Made by a program: the position numbers and the translations under genes | The notes under the pieces: generated by a model | What the model saw: the letters and a program-made list of their open reading frames with translations, nothing else | Databases searched by the model: none | Told to the model about the DNA's origin: nothing | DNA from: Halalkalibaculum roseum | Lineage (GTDB): Bacteria > Bacteroidota > Rhodothermia > Balneolales > Balneolaceae | Assembly (NCBI RefSeq): GCF_011059145.1 | Contig: NZ_JAALLT010000005.1 | Coordinates: 40,850-104,849 of the forward strand | Direction of reading: 5' to 3' | DNA: 64,000 nucleotides | Part shown: piece by piece, positions 35,828 to 43,841 of the stretch | Layout of the letters: each line of letters opens with the position of its first letter | Position numbering within the stretch: the stretch's first letter is position 1

Positions 35828-37192
35828 ATGAAGTTTACGTTCAAAAAAACATCTATTTCAGTCTTGGTACTGCTGCTAATGGTTTTGGCAGGCTGTGAAG
35901 ATTACAGTAGCCTGAACCTGAAGCCGATAGATTCAGGCAATGCCGATTACAGCAACTATGTAGCGGTAGGCAACAGCCTTACCGCGGGATACCAGAACAG
36001 TTCCCTTTATGCGTCGGGTCAGCAATTTTCATTCCCTAAGCAAATTGCCCGTCAGCTGCGTATTGAAGAATCATTTGATCAGCCGTTGATCAGCGATCCC
36101 GGAATTGGGGGAAGAATTGAGCTGAACAGCCTGAATCCGATCGGACTTGAAGTTACCAGCAGCCGGGGGACTCCATTTAATCAAAACCAAAAACCCTTTA
36201 AAAACCTGGGTATTCCGGGATCTATCCTAGTGGATTATTTAAACCCTAATAACCAGGGTCAGTTGAAAGAACGTTCAACGAATCCACAGAACCCGGCTTT
36301 CAATCCTTTTTACAGCATTGTATTGCCCAACAACGAGCTTGCCAAAGATGCACCCAATATTCACAACCAGGTCGTGGCTCAGAACCCGACTTTTGTAACA
36401 TTCTGGCTCGGTAATAACGATGTATTGGGATATGTGACCTCAGGGGGGCAAAGTGCTCAGGGGATTACCGACCCTGCCGTTTTTGCACAGCTTTACCAGG
36501 CGTCAGTCCAGGCACTGCAGGCAACCGGTGCCAGCGTAGTAGTCTACAATATTCCTGATGTAACCAGTATTCCCTATGTCTTCTTACTGCGTTCCCAACT
36601 GGAGCAGCAAGGAGCCATTACCTTCAATGAAGATACACAAAGTTACCAACTGGTTACGGAACAGGGTAACTTTGATATTTATATCTCCGTTGACGGTAAC
36701 GCAGAAGTTATGAGGCAGGACGATTTTCCCACACTGCGCGCCCAGGAGTTTTTTGTACAGGTTCAGCGAGGCAACATCCCGCCGCCTATTCAACCGGAGA
36801 ATGCCATTCCCGACAACCTGGTTCTTGATGGAAGCCTGGGAGATGGTGACCCGACCAATTCGGAACTGGAACAGGCAGCTGCCGCTGTTCAACAATTCAA
36901 TGCTACTATTGCCAGCGCTGCTTCATCGGCAGGTTTCGGTCTGGTTGATATCAATGCCATCTATAATGAGGTCATTACCAACTATCAAACCAACGGCGGC
37001 GGTTACAGCACCAATGGAATAAAGCTGCAACCCCTTCCCGGTTCATTATTTTCTTTCGACGGTATTCACCCAACCAATCGTGGTGCCTCAGTCATAGCCA
37101 ACGAAACCATTAAAGTGATGAACAGCACTTTTGGTTCTTCTGTCGACTTGATCGACGTAAGTGATATTCCGGAAGGACTCCCGGTTGATTAA
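35828..37192 (+). CDS. SGNH/GDSL hydrolase lipoprotein
   Basis: 454 residues. Lipobox L-A-G-C23, so lipid-anchored. The SGNH blocks are visible: V-G-N-S50-L (block I nucleophile), W-L-G-N-N-D at about 194-198 (block III Asn) and D411-G-I-H414-PTNRG (block V Asp/His). Likely esterase or lipase acting on a lipid or acylated polymer. Block I has GNSL instead of GDSL, common in Bacteroidota lipoproteins. Operon with the FadL gene; ended by an intrinsic terminator. Confidence 0.88.
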   Translation: MKFTFKKTSISVLVLLLMVLAGCEDYSSLNLKPIDSGNADYSNYVAVGNSLTAGYQNSSLYASGQQFSFPKQIARQLRIEESFDQPLISDPGIGGRIELNSLNPIGLEVTSSRGTPFNQNQKPFKNLGIPGSILVDYLNPNNQGQLKERSTNPQNPAFNPFYSIVLPNNELAKDAPNIHNQVVAQNPTFVTFWLGNNDVLGYVTSGGQSAQGITDPAVFAQLYQASVQALQATGASVVVYNIPDVTSIPYVFLLRSQLEQQGAITFNEDTQSYQLVTEQGNFDIYISVDGNAEVMRQDDFPTLRAQEFFVQVQRGNIPPPIQPENAIPDNLVLDGSLGDGDPTNSELEQAAAAVQQFNATIASAASSAGFGLVDINAIYNEVITNYQTNGGGYSTNGIKLQPLPGSLFSFDGIHPTNRGASVIANETIKVMNSTFGSSVDLIDVSDIPEGLPVD

Positions 37193-37209
37193 CATGATTC
37201 AGTCTTTAA

Positions 37210-37245
37210 GGCAGTCATCACACGGTGACTGCCTTTTTTATTTTA
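37210..37245 (+). terminator. Intrinsic terminator of the fadL-SGNH operon
   Basis: GGCAGTCA (37210-37217) pairs with TGACTGCC (37226-37233), then TTTTTTATTTT. Confidence 0.9.
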
Positions 37246-37301
37246 CCAAATTTGAGATACCTTCCGCATGTCAATATTTAAGCTGAATTGAATTGATAAG
37301 C

Positions 37302-38144
37302 ATGAACTACACCGAAAGGCTAAAAGATGCCCTTCGTGAATCAGGTACCTGCCTATGCGTAGGTCTTGATCCCGATCTGGGTCGCATACCAAAATCTGTA
37401 AGTGGAGCATACGATACGCGTCCTGAGCAAGTGGTTGCCTTCTTAAAAACTGTGATCGACTGTACCAAGGATAACTGCGCCGCCTACAAACCAAACCTTG
37501 GCTTTTTTGAAGCACTCGGAGCTACGGGTCTGGAGGTATTCCGTGAAGTGATAGACTATATTCCCGAAGGTAAGATTGTCATTGCTGATGTAAAACGCGG
37601 TGATATCAGTTCTACAGCCGAGCATTATGCCAAAGCCTACTTTGAAACCTTTGATGTAGATGCCATCACCATCAATCCGATGATGGGTTTTGAGTCCCTC
37701 CAACCTTTTCTGGATTATCCCGGCAAAGGAGTCTATACGCTTACGCTTACCTCAAATCCGGGTGCCCGGGACTTCCTGATGAAACCCTTTGAAGGGCATG
37801 AAACGATGGCGGCCTACATAGCTCAAAACCTCGCTGAAATGCAGCAGAATCATAGCACGCATTTGGGCATGGTTATTGGAGCAACCAATACCGAAAATCT
37901 TAGTGATGTGCTGCATGAGCATCCCAAAGGAAACCTGTTGATACCCGGAATCGGGGCGCAGGGCGGTTCTATTGCCGATCTTGCAAAAGTATTGTCAGAT
38001 CATAAAGGTCTGCCCCTTATAAACTCCAGCAGAAGCATTATATATGCCGGAGAAGGCACCGAAGATTGGCAGCAAGCCATTGGCAAACAGTCACGCACCA
38101 TGAAACAAGCTTTAACTTCTATTACCTCCAGTTATGTCAGCTAG
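37302..38144 (+). CDS. pyrF: Orotidine 5'-phosphate decarboxylase (type 2)
   Basis: 280 residues from ATG 37302; an in-frame TTG at 37293 is less likely. It makes UMP from OMP. CVGLDPD, K63 (AYKPNLGFFE) and the D96-V-K98-R-G-D101 tetrad are present. TLTSNPGARDFL and GIGAQGGSIADL belong to the ~280-residue type-2 class. The last codons overlap the rnhA ATG by 11 bp. Confidence 0.95.
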   Translation: MNYTERLKDALRESGTCLCVGLDPDLGRIPKSVSGAYDTRPEQVVAFLKTVIDCTKDNCAAYKPNLGFFEALGATGLEVFREVIDYIPEGKIVIADVKRGDISSTAEHYAKAYFETFDVDAITINPMMGFESLQPFLDYPGKGVYTLTLTSNPGARDFLMKPFEGHETMAAYIAQNLAEMQQNHSTHLGMVIGATNTENLSDVLHEHPKGNLLIPGIGAQGGSIADLAKVLSDHKGLPLINSSRSIIYAGEGTEDWQQAIGKQSRTMKQALTSITSSYVS

Positions 38145-38589
38145 CTCTTCAAAAGACGAAGTGATCATTTATACCGACGGTGCTTGTAGCGGAAACCCGG
38201 GGCCGGGCGGCTGGGGAGCCTTGCTCATATGGAGAGGAAAAAAAAGAGAGCTGACTGGAGCGGAACCCGAATCCACGAACAACCGTATGGAAATGCGCGC
38301 CGTCATTGAAGCATTGAAAGCTCTGAAGCGTCCCTGTCACGTTAAAATCCACAGCGACAGCGCATTGATTGTAAATGCCTTCAAACAAGGCTGGATTGAA
38401 AACTGGAAAAAGCGGGGATGGAAAAAGGCTAATAAGAAACCTGTGGAAAATCAGGATCTCTGGAAAGAGATGTTAACAGCAATGGACGATCATAAAGTCA
38501 GCTGGATCAAGGTCAAAGGACATGCCGATAACGAACTTAACAACCGCGTAGACCGGCTGGCGGTTGAAGCATCGAAGAAGTATCAGTGA
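38134..38589 (+). CDS. rnhA: Ribonuclease HI
   Basis: 151 residues. It removes RNA from RNA-DNA hybrids. The DEDD catalytic set is complete: D15 (YTDGACSGNPGPGG), E53 (NRMEMRA), D75 (HSDSALIV) and D140 (NNRVDRLA). GGWGALL and the basic-protrusion helix region (WIENWKKRGWKKANKKP) are typical. Coupled to pyrF by overlap. Confidence 0.96.
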   Translation: MSASSSKDEVIIYTDGACSGNPGPGGWGALLIWRGKKRELTGAEPESTNNRMEMRAVIEALKALKRPCHVKIHSDSALIVNAFKQGWIENWKKRGWKKANKKPVENQDLWKEMLTAMDDHKVSWIKVKGHADNELNNRVDRLAVEASKKYQ

Positions 38590-38629
38590 GGGAGAAGGGA
38601 GAAGAAAATTGGTTGTAACAGCGATACTA

Positions 38630-38766
38630 TCCAAGTTCCAACTTCCAGCTTCTAGTTTTGAGACTGATTCAAGCGTGGACGCTGGTCACAGCTTTTTAAT
38701 TTAACAACCCTCTCACATCCAATTTCTAACCACCAACTTCCAACATCTAGCTTCCAGCTTCAAAAT
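38630..38766. repeat. Heptanucleotide-periodic repeat reaching into tsaD
   Basis: Two blocks of 7-mers on the plus strand: TCCAAGT, TCCAACT, TCCAGCT, TCTAGTT (38630-38657) and TCCAATT, TCTAACC, ACCAACT, TCCAACA, TCTAGCT, TCCAGCT, TCAAAAT (38718-38766), with a GC-rich hairpin-like core (GCGTGGACGC) near 38673-38682. The second block encodes the end and stop codon of tsaD. Fills the rnhA/tsaD convergent gap. Confidence 0.75.
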
Positions 38767-39748
38767 TCGCAAAAGGCTTCATGTTCAGGTCTGAATACAT
38801 CCCCTGCTGAGCCATCATATATCCTGTAACCGCGATCATAGCAGCATTATCCGTGCAGTAGGCCATCTTTGGTATATGCAGTTTGATGCCGAGTTCAGCA
38901 GCCAGGGATTTGGCTTTTTCACGAAGCATGGAATTGGCTGAGACGCCACCGGCAAGTAGCATGCTTTGCACACCGGTTTCTTCAACTGCTTTTCTGAGTT
39001 TTTTGACCAGTACTTCCGTAATCGCCTCAGAAACACTGGCGCAGATGTCATTCAGATGTTCTTCCAGGAAGCTTTCCCTATTGTCTTTCTCTTCCAGGTA
39101 ATACAATACCGATGTTTTTAAGCCTGAAAAACTGAATTCAAACCCCTCATTCAGTAGTGCCTGTGGGAATCGATGAAATTCAGGATCACCGGTTTTCGAC
39201 TTTTCATCAATAACGGGTCCTGCCGGATAGGGTAGCCCGAGTATTTTACCGATTTTATCGAACGCCTCCCCTGCTGCATCATCTCTTGTTCGTCCCAATA
39301 CTTTCTGATTAAAAGGCCCTTCCACCAGGACCAGCTGAGTGTGCCCCCCTGAAACAGTGAGCGAGACGAAAGGGTACTCCGGATTTTCATCAATAAAATT
39401 TGCATATATGTGGGCATCCATATGATTCACTCCGATAAGCGGGATATTCCGGGCTACCGACATCCCTTTGGCAAAGCAGATCCCGACAAGAAGTGCCCCC
39501 ATTAAACCGGGGCCCTGAGTTACGGCTATGGCATCTATCTCTTTGATAGAAACATTGGCCGTATCCAGTGCCTGTCGAACTGTCCCCCAGATTGTTTTGT
39601 GATGGGCTCGCGATGCCAGTTCGGGCACAACCCCGCCATACCTTCGGTGAACCGATTGTGAGGCAATTATATTTGATTTGAGGCCTTCTTTCGTGTAGAC
39701 AGCGGCTGCTGTCTCATCACAGGAAGATTCTATACCCAGTATGGTCAT
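38747..39748 (-). CDS. tsaD: tRNA N6-threonylcarbamoyladenosine transferase subunit TsaD
   Basis: 333 residues. With TsaB/TsaE it transfers threonylcarbamoyl to A37 of ANN-decoding tRNAs. LGIESSCDETAAAV, H109/H113 (GVNHMDAHIYAN) metal ligands, VSGGHTQL and GGVSANSMLREK are conserved, plus the CTDNAAMIA Zn/Fe-site Asp near the end. The final residues EAGS and the stop are provided by heptad repeat sequence. Upstream TATATTTG box at 39790. Confidence 0.96.
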   Translation of the reverse strand: MTILGIESSCDETAAAVYTKEGLKSNIIASQSVHRRYGGVVPELASRAHHKTIWGTVRQALDTANVSIKEIDAIAVTQGPGLMGALLVGICFAKGMSVARNIPLIGVNHMDAHIYANFIDENPEYPFVSLTVSGGHTQLVLVEGPFNQKVLGRTRDDAAGEAFDKIGKILGLPYPAGPVIDEKSKTGDPEFHRFPQALLNEGFEFSFSGLKTSVLYYLEEKDNRESFLEEHLNDICASVSEAITEVLVKKLRKAVEETGVQSMLLAGGVSANSMLREKAKSLAAELGIKLHIPKMAYCTDNAAMIAVTGYMMAQQGMYSDLNMKPFANFEAGS

Positions 39749-39789
39749 GTCAACCGTTATATTAACAAAGCTTTTCTTTTATCCTGGGG

Positions 39790-39797
39790 CAAATATA
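39790..39797 (-). promoter_or_regulatory. Candidate -7 box (TATATTTG) for tsaD
   Basis: Exact TAnnTTTG on the minus strand, 42 bp before the tsaD start. Confidence 0.4.
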
Positions 39798-39842
39798 AGG
39801 CATTTCCCAGAGTCACCATAAACCTATAGGCAAATGTATACA

Positions 39843-39875
39843 TAAAAAAAGCCTCCCATCATTCGATGAGAGGCT
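39843..39875 (-). terminator. Intrinsic terminator of dnaK
   Basis: On the minus strand GCCTC-TCATC pairs with GATGG-GAGGC around GAAT, followed by seven T. It lies 32 bp past the dnaK stop. Confidence 0.85.
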
Positions 39876-39906
39876 TTTAGTTTATGAAGTTTTCTGAAGC
39901 TTGTGC

Positions 39907-41853
39907 TTACTTGTTGTCCTCTTCTTCATCGACAACTTCGAAATCGGCATCTACCGCTTCGTCCTCTTCTTTAGAGGATTCAGCTTGAGCTCCTCCGCCA
40001 GGCTGTTGTCCGTTACCCGGTCCGGCTGCGCCGGCTTGAGCCTGTTCTTGCTGTGCGGCCTGGTATATTTCCTGAGAAGCTTCATTCCAAGCTTCGTTCA
40101 GTTCTTCCATGGCTGCATCGAGTTCATCCACATTTTCTTCTTTGTGGAGTTTCTCAACTTTTTCAAGAGCGGATTCAATTTTCTCTTTGTTGCCTTCAGA
40201 TATCTTATCCTTATGCTCATCAAGCTGCTTGCGTGTTGAGAACACGAGACTGTCGGCTTCATTCAGCTTTTCAGTACGTTCTTTAATACGCTGATCTTCT
40301 TCAGCATGCTCTTCGGCATCTTTCTTCATCTTCTCGATTTCCTCTTCGGAAAGTCCGGAAGAAGATTCAATACGGATGCTCTGTTCTTTGCCTGTGCCTT
40401 TGTCTTTGGCACTCACGTTCAGCACACCGTCAGCATCGATATCAAAGGTAACCTCAATCTGAGGCACGCCTCTTGGTGCCGGCGGGATTCCATCAAGATG
40501 GAACCGTCCGAGTGTTCTGTTGTCCTGTGCCTTGGCACGCTCACCCTGCAGGATGTGAATCTCAACGCTGGTCTGATTATCAGCTGCCGTTGAGAAGGTC
40601 TCCGTCTTGCTGGTTGGGATCGTCGTATTGGCTTCGATCAGGTTCGTGGTTACACCGCCAAGAGTCTCAATACCGAGCGTCAGCGGAGTAACATCCAACA
40701 GTACCACGTCATCGACATCGCCGGACATTACACCACCCTGAATAGCGGCGCCAACTGCTACCACTTCGTCAGGATTTACTCCTTTACTTGGATCCTTACC
40801 GTAGAATTCTTTTACAACTTCCTGAATTTTCGGTATTCGAGTGGATCCACCTACAAGAATTACCTGGTCAATATCATTCTTGCCTAGGTCGGCATCTTCA
40901 AGCGCCTTTTTGCAAGGATCAATGGTTTTTTGGACCAGATCATCGATCATCTTCTCAAACTGTGCGCGAGTGATGTCGATATTCAGATGCTTGGGACCGG
41001 AGTCGGTTGCCGTAATAAAGGGCAAGTTGACATTGGTCTTTTGTGAACTGGAAAGCTCAATTTTGGCTTTCTCAGAAGCATCTTTCAGTCGCTGCATGGC
41101 CATCGGATCTTTTCTCAGATCGATGCCTTCATCTTTCTTAAATTCCGAAGCCAGATGATCAATGAGACGAGAGTCAAAATCGTCACCGCCAAGATGCGTA
41201 TCTCCACGGGTGGACTTCACTTCAAATACTCCGTCGCCCAGCTCAAGGATAGAAACATCAAATGTACCTCCACCAAGGTCATAAACTACGATGGTTTGAT
41301 CTTGATCTTTCTTATCAAGGCCGTAAGCCAAAGAAGCGGCTGTAGGTTCGTTAATAATTCGTTTTACGTTCAGTCCGGCAATATCACCGGCTTCCTGAGT
41401 TGCTTTACGCTGTGCATCGTTAAAGTATGCAGGTACGGTAATGACGGCGTCCGTCACTTTTTCACCCAGATACTCCTCAGCCGTCTGTTTCATCTTCTGC
41501 AGGATCATGGCTGAGATTTCCTGTGGTGCGTACTTTCTATCTTCAATTTGTACACGCGCCGTATCGTCATCCCCTTTTACAATTTCATAGGAAGCCTGTT
41601 TAGCTTCTTCTTTTACCTCATCATAAAGACGACCCATGAATCGTTTGATGGAGGAAATTGTTTTTTCGGGATTTGTAATAGCTTGTCGTTTGGCGGGTGC
41701 TCCAACCAGTCGCTCTCCGTCTTTCGAGAAAGCAACAACGGAAGGAGTTGTTCTACCACCTTCTGAATTCTGTATTACTACAGGTTCGTTTCCTTCCATT
41801 ACGGAAACGCAGGAGTTGGTAGTACCCAAGTCAATTCCTATAATTTTACCCAT
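39907..41853 (-). CDS. dnaK: Hsp70 chaperone DnaK
   Basis: 648 residues. ATP-dependent folding chaperone. [17 protein letters not shown] opens the ATPase domain; [15 protein letters not shown] and [14 protein letters not shown] are the other phosphate/adenosine motifs; the substrate domain starts at about [16 protein letters not shown]. The C-terminal tail is Gln/Gly-rich and ends [12 protein letters not shown]. No grpE or dnaJ adjoins. It follows hsp20 by 121 bp; that gap has a short inverted repeat (CTTTCCA 41930-41936 / TGGAAAAG 41946-41953) but no CIRCE element. Confidence 0.98.
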   Translation of the reverse strand: MGKIIGIDLGTTNSCVSVMEGNEPVVIQNSEGGRTTPSVVAFSKDGERLVGAPAKRQAITNPEKTISSIKRFMGRLYDEVKEEAKQASYEIVKGDDDTARVQIEDRKYAPQEISAMILQKMKQTAEEYLGEKVTDAVITVPAYFNDAQRKATQEAGDIAGLNVKRIINEPTAASLAYGLDKKDQDQTIVVYDLGGGTFDVSILELGDGVFEVKSTRGDTHLGGDDFDSRLIDHLASEFKKDEGIDLRKDPMAMQRLKDASEKAKIELSSSQKTNVNLPFITATDSGPKHLNIDITRAQFEKMIDDLVQKTIDPCKKALEDADLGKNDIDQVILVGGSTRIPKIQEVVKEFYGKDPSKGVNPDEVVAVGAAIQGGVMSGDVDDVVLLDVTPLTLGIETLGGVTTNLIEANTTIPTSKTETFSTAADNQTSVEIHILQGERAKAQDNRTLGRFHLDGIPPAPRGVPQIEVTFDIDADGVLNVSAKDKGTGKEQSIRIESSSGLSEEEIEKMKKDAEEHAEEDQRIKERTEKLNEADSLVFSTRKQLDEHKDKISEGNKEKIESALEKVEKLHKEENVDELDAAMEELNEAWNEASQEIYQAAQQEQAQAGAAGPGNGQQPGGGAQAESSKEEDEAVDADFEVVDEEEDNK

Positions 41854-41974
41854 AATGCTTATCTGTTATTTTTGATTAAATGTTTAATTCTTTAAAAAAT
41901 CTTGTTCTGTTCACTCTTCTTAGAATATCCTTTCCAAGTTCATCCTGGAAAAGACTTCCTCTCACTAATTCGCT

Positions 41975-42400
41975 TTAGTTGATCGGTATAGACTTTGAAT
42001 CCTTAAGTACGTCCGACTTCGGCATTGATATTGTCAGTACCCCGCTGCGAAAATGCGCACTGGTTTCAGCAGCATTTACATTTTCAGGCAGTGCAAAAGA
42101 ACGTGAAAAAACGCCTGACCTTCTCTCCTGTCGGCGATAGGTCTCTTCGTCACTGAGCGTTTCACTGCGTTCACCTTTTACAGTCAGTACATGCTCTTTA
42201 AGAGCGATATTAATTTCTTTCTTTGTGAGACCCGGTAAATCAATCATGATTTTATAGTCATCCTCACTCTCAACAATATCACAAGCCGGGGTAAAATCAT
42301 GACCTTTGTCTTCGAGCGGTACAATACGCTCAACAAAATCCTGAATATCTTTACCCAGTTTGGTCAACTGCTTTTCAATATCAATGGTGAATTCGCTCAT
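41975..42400 (-). CDS. Small heat-shock protein (Hsp20/alpha-crystallin)
   Basis: 141 residues. ATP-independent holdase. The alpha-crystallin domain covers about 45-135 (DIVESEDDYKIMIDLPGLTKKE ... HFRSGVLTISMPK), the C-terminal I-x-I/V-type anchor is KSIPIN. It lies directly upstream of dnaK in the same direction. Its promoter region has a sigma-54-like -24/-12 element ending about 36 bp before the ATG and an inverted repeat, so it may be controlled by an enhancer-binding protein rather than a sigma-32 system. Confidence 0.93.
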   Translation of the reverse strand: MSEFTIDIEKQLTKLGKDIQDFVERIVPLEDKGHDFTPACDIVESEDDYKIMIDLPGLTKKEINIALKEHVLTVKGERSETLSDEETYRRQERRSGVFSRSFALPENVNAAETSAHFRSGVLTISMPKSDVLKDSKSIPIN

Positions 42401-42435
42401 ATGCTTACCGTTAATTTCTTATTCACTTTTATATG

Positions 42436-42452
42436 AGCAATCACAATGCCAA
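42436..42452 (-). promoter_or_regulatory. Candidate sigma-54 (-24/-12) promoter of hsp20
   Basis: On the minus strand TTGGCATTGTGATTGCT has GG and GC elements separated by exactly 10 bp and matches the TTGGCAC-N5-TTGCT consensus except for T at the C position. The predicted start would be about 42425, 25 nt before the hsp20 ATG. Confidence 0.5.
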
Positions 42453-42490
42453 GGAGGTAAGCGCGTCATTTTTTATGACGTATTGGCATT
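42445..42490. promoter_or_regulatory. Nested inverted repeat upstream of hsp20
   Basis: AATGCCAA (42445-42452) and TTGGCATT (42483-42490) flank an inner CGTCAT/ATGACG hairpin (42464-42480). The proximal arm is the -24 box of the sigma-54 candidate. It could bind a regulator, or act as a weak terminator for aroA, though no T-run follows on the minus strand. Confidence 0.5.
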
Positions 42491-42548
42491 ATAGAATTTC
42501 TATGCAAATGGATTTGTCAGAATTGCGGGTACTGAGAGTCGTCTTATC

Positions 42549-43841
42549 TCAATTCGTCAGCATCTTGAGATCTTCCCAGAAACCCGGGTAGGAAATGTCA
42601 GTACATTCACCCCCCTTGACCTTTGAGGGTTCCGACCCTTTAGAAGCCAGTATGGCAGCTGACATCGCAATGCGATGGTCGTGGTAACTATTGTAGGATG
42701 CCGGGCGTGGCACAAATTTCGGATCTCCATGAATTTCAAGGCCGTCTTCCATCTCTTTGAAACTTGCACCTGCCTTTTTTAGCATATCAGACAGAGCTGA
42801 AAGGCGGTCAGTCTCTTTGTGCCGCAGCTCTTCGGCCCCTCTTATTGTTGAGGTTCCCTCGGCAAACAACATGGCAATAGCCAGGATGGGGATTTCATCA
42901 ATCAGGTTAGGAACCAGCTTTTCAGTTATCGTAACCGGTTGTAAAGTGCTTCCGGTAATATGTAGGTTTGCAAACGGTTCTATTGCTTCACGATTCTCTT
43001 TCACCATCGAAATTTCAGCACCCATCTTTTGCAGTATTTTTAGTGCTGCGGTACGGCTGGGATTGATTCCTACATCAGTAAGCCTGACAGAGCCTTGCTT
43101 ATGTATGCTACCCGCCACCAGCCAGAAAGCTGCAGCTGAGAAATCATTGGGAATTCGGTAACTCTGTTCCGGAATCACCATGGAGTTGTCGCTGCCAATA
43201 ATTTTCCGATCCTTTTTCAACTCAATAGGTAGCTGTAATAATCGCTCGGTATGGTCACGGCTTGGTATTGTTTCAATGACGCTAGTAGTATTTTTACCGT
43301 ATAATCCGGCCAGAAGAACACATGATTTAAGCTGCGCGCTTGGAATGGGTAGTTCAAAATGAAGCGCTTTTACGGGATCTTTTCTACTTATCTTTAAGGG
43401 AGCAAAGTTATCTTCTCTACCATAGATATCAATACCCATGGCTCTGAGTGGGTCAATGATGCGTTTCATGGTACGAGCAGACAGTGACTCATCACCGGTC
43501 AGCGTACAGTTTACACCGGCGCCTCCCACAATCCCGCTAAGCAATCGCATCGTAGTGCCGGAATTACCGCAATCCAGAGGTTCTTCAGGTTCGTTGAAAC
43601 CATAGCGTCCTTTGCCTTTAATACTCAGATCCTGCCCTTTTGCTTCAATTTCAATACCTAGCTGACGCAGACAAGCCAAGGTGCTTTGGGGATCGGCCGC
43701 TGCAGAAAAATTACTGATATGGGAAGTGCTTTCATGCAGCGCCGCAAAAAGTGCCGCTCTGTGAGATATGGATTTGTCGGCAGGCAGCTCAACTGTTCCT
43801 TTGATATTTTTAGCAGGCTTTACTTCCTTGGCTGAACTCAT
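42549..43841 (-). CDS. aroA: 3-phosphoshikimate 1-carboxyvinyltransferase (EPSP synthase)
   Basis: 430 residues. Sixth step of the shikimate pathway: shikimate-3-phosphate plus PEP to EPSP. K23-S-I-S-H-R28 binds substrates; CGNSGTTMRLL (91-101) is the PEP/S3P signature; RDHTERLL and LRHKETDRL are the C-domain motifs. Its ATG abuts the TAG of the giant TPR gene (TAGATG), so the two are translationally linked. Confidence 0.96.
   Translation of the reverse strand: MSSAKEVKPAKNIKGTVELPADKSISHRAALFAALHESTSHISNFSAAADPQSTLACLRQLGIEIEAKGQDLSIKGKGRYGFNEPEEPLDCGNSGTTMRLLSGIVGGAGVNCTLTGDESLSARTMKRIIDPLRAMGIDIYGREDNFAPLKISRKDPVKALHFELPIPSAQLKSCVLLAGLYGKNTTSVIETIPSRDHTERLLQLPIELKKDRKIIGSDNSMVIPEQSYRIPNDFSAAAFWLVAGSIHKQGSVRLTDVGINPSRTAALKILQKMGAEISMVKENREAIEPFANLHITGSTLQPVTITEKLVPNLIDEIPILAIAMLFAEGTSTIRGAEELRHKETDRLSALSDMLKKAGASFKEMEDGLEIHGDPKFVPRPASYNSYHDHRIAMSAAILASKGSEPSKVKGGECTDISYPGFWEDLKMLTN

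Noticed and set aside
39901..40593. Several plus-strand ORFs antisense to dnaK
   Set aside because: dnaK is unambiguous; these frames have no recognisable domain.
41854..42548. CIRCE/HrcA operator for hsp20-dnaK
   Set aside because: No GCACTC-N9-GAGTGC match. The inverted repeats there have other sequences.
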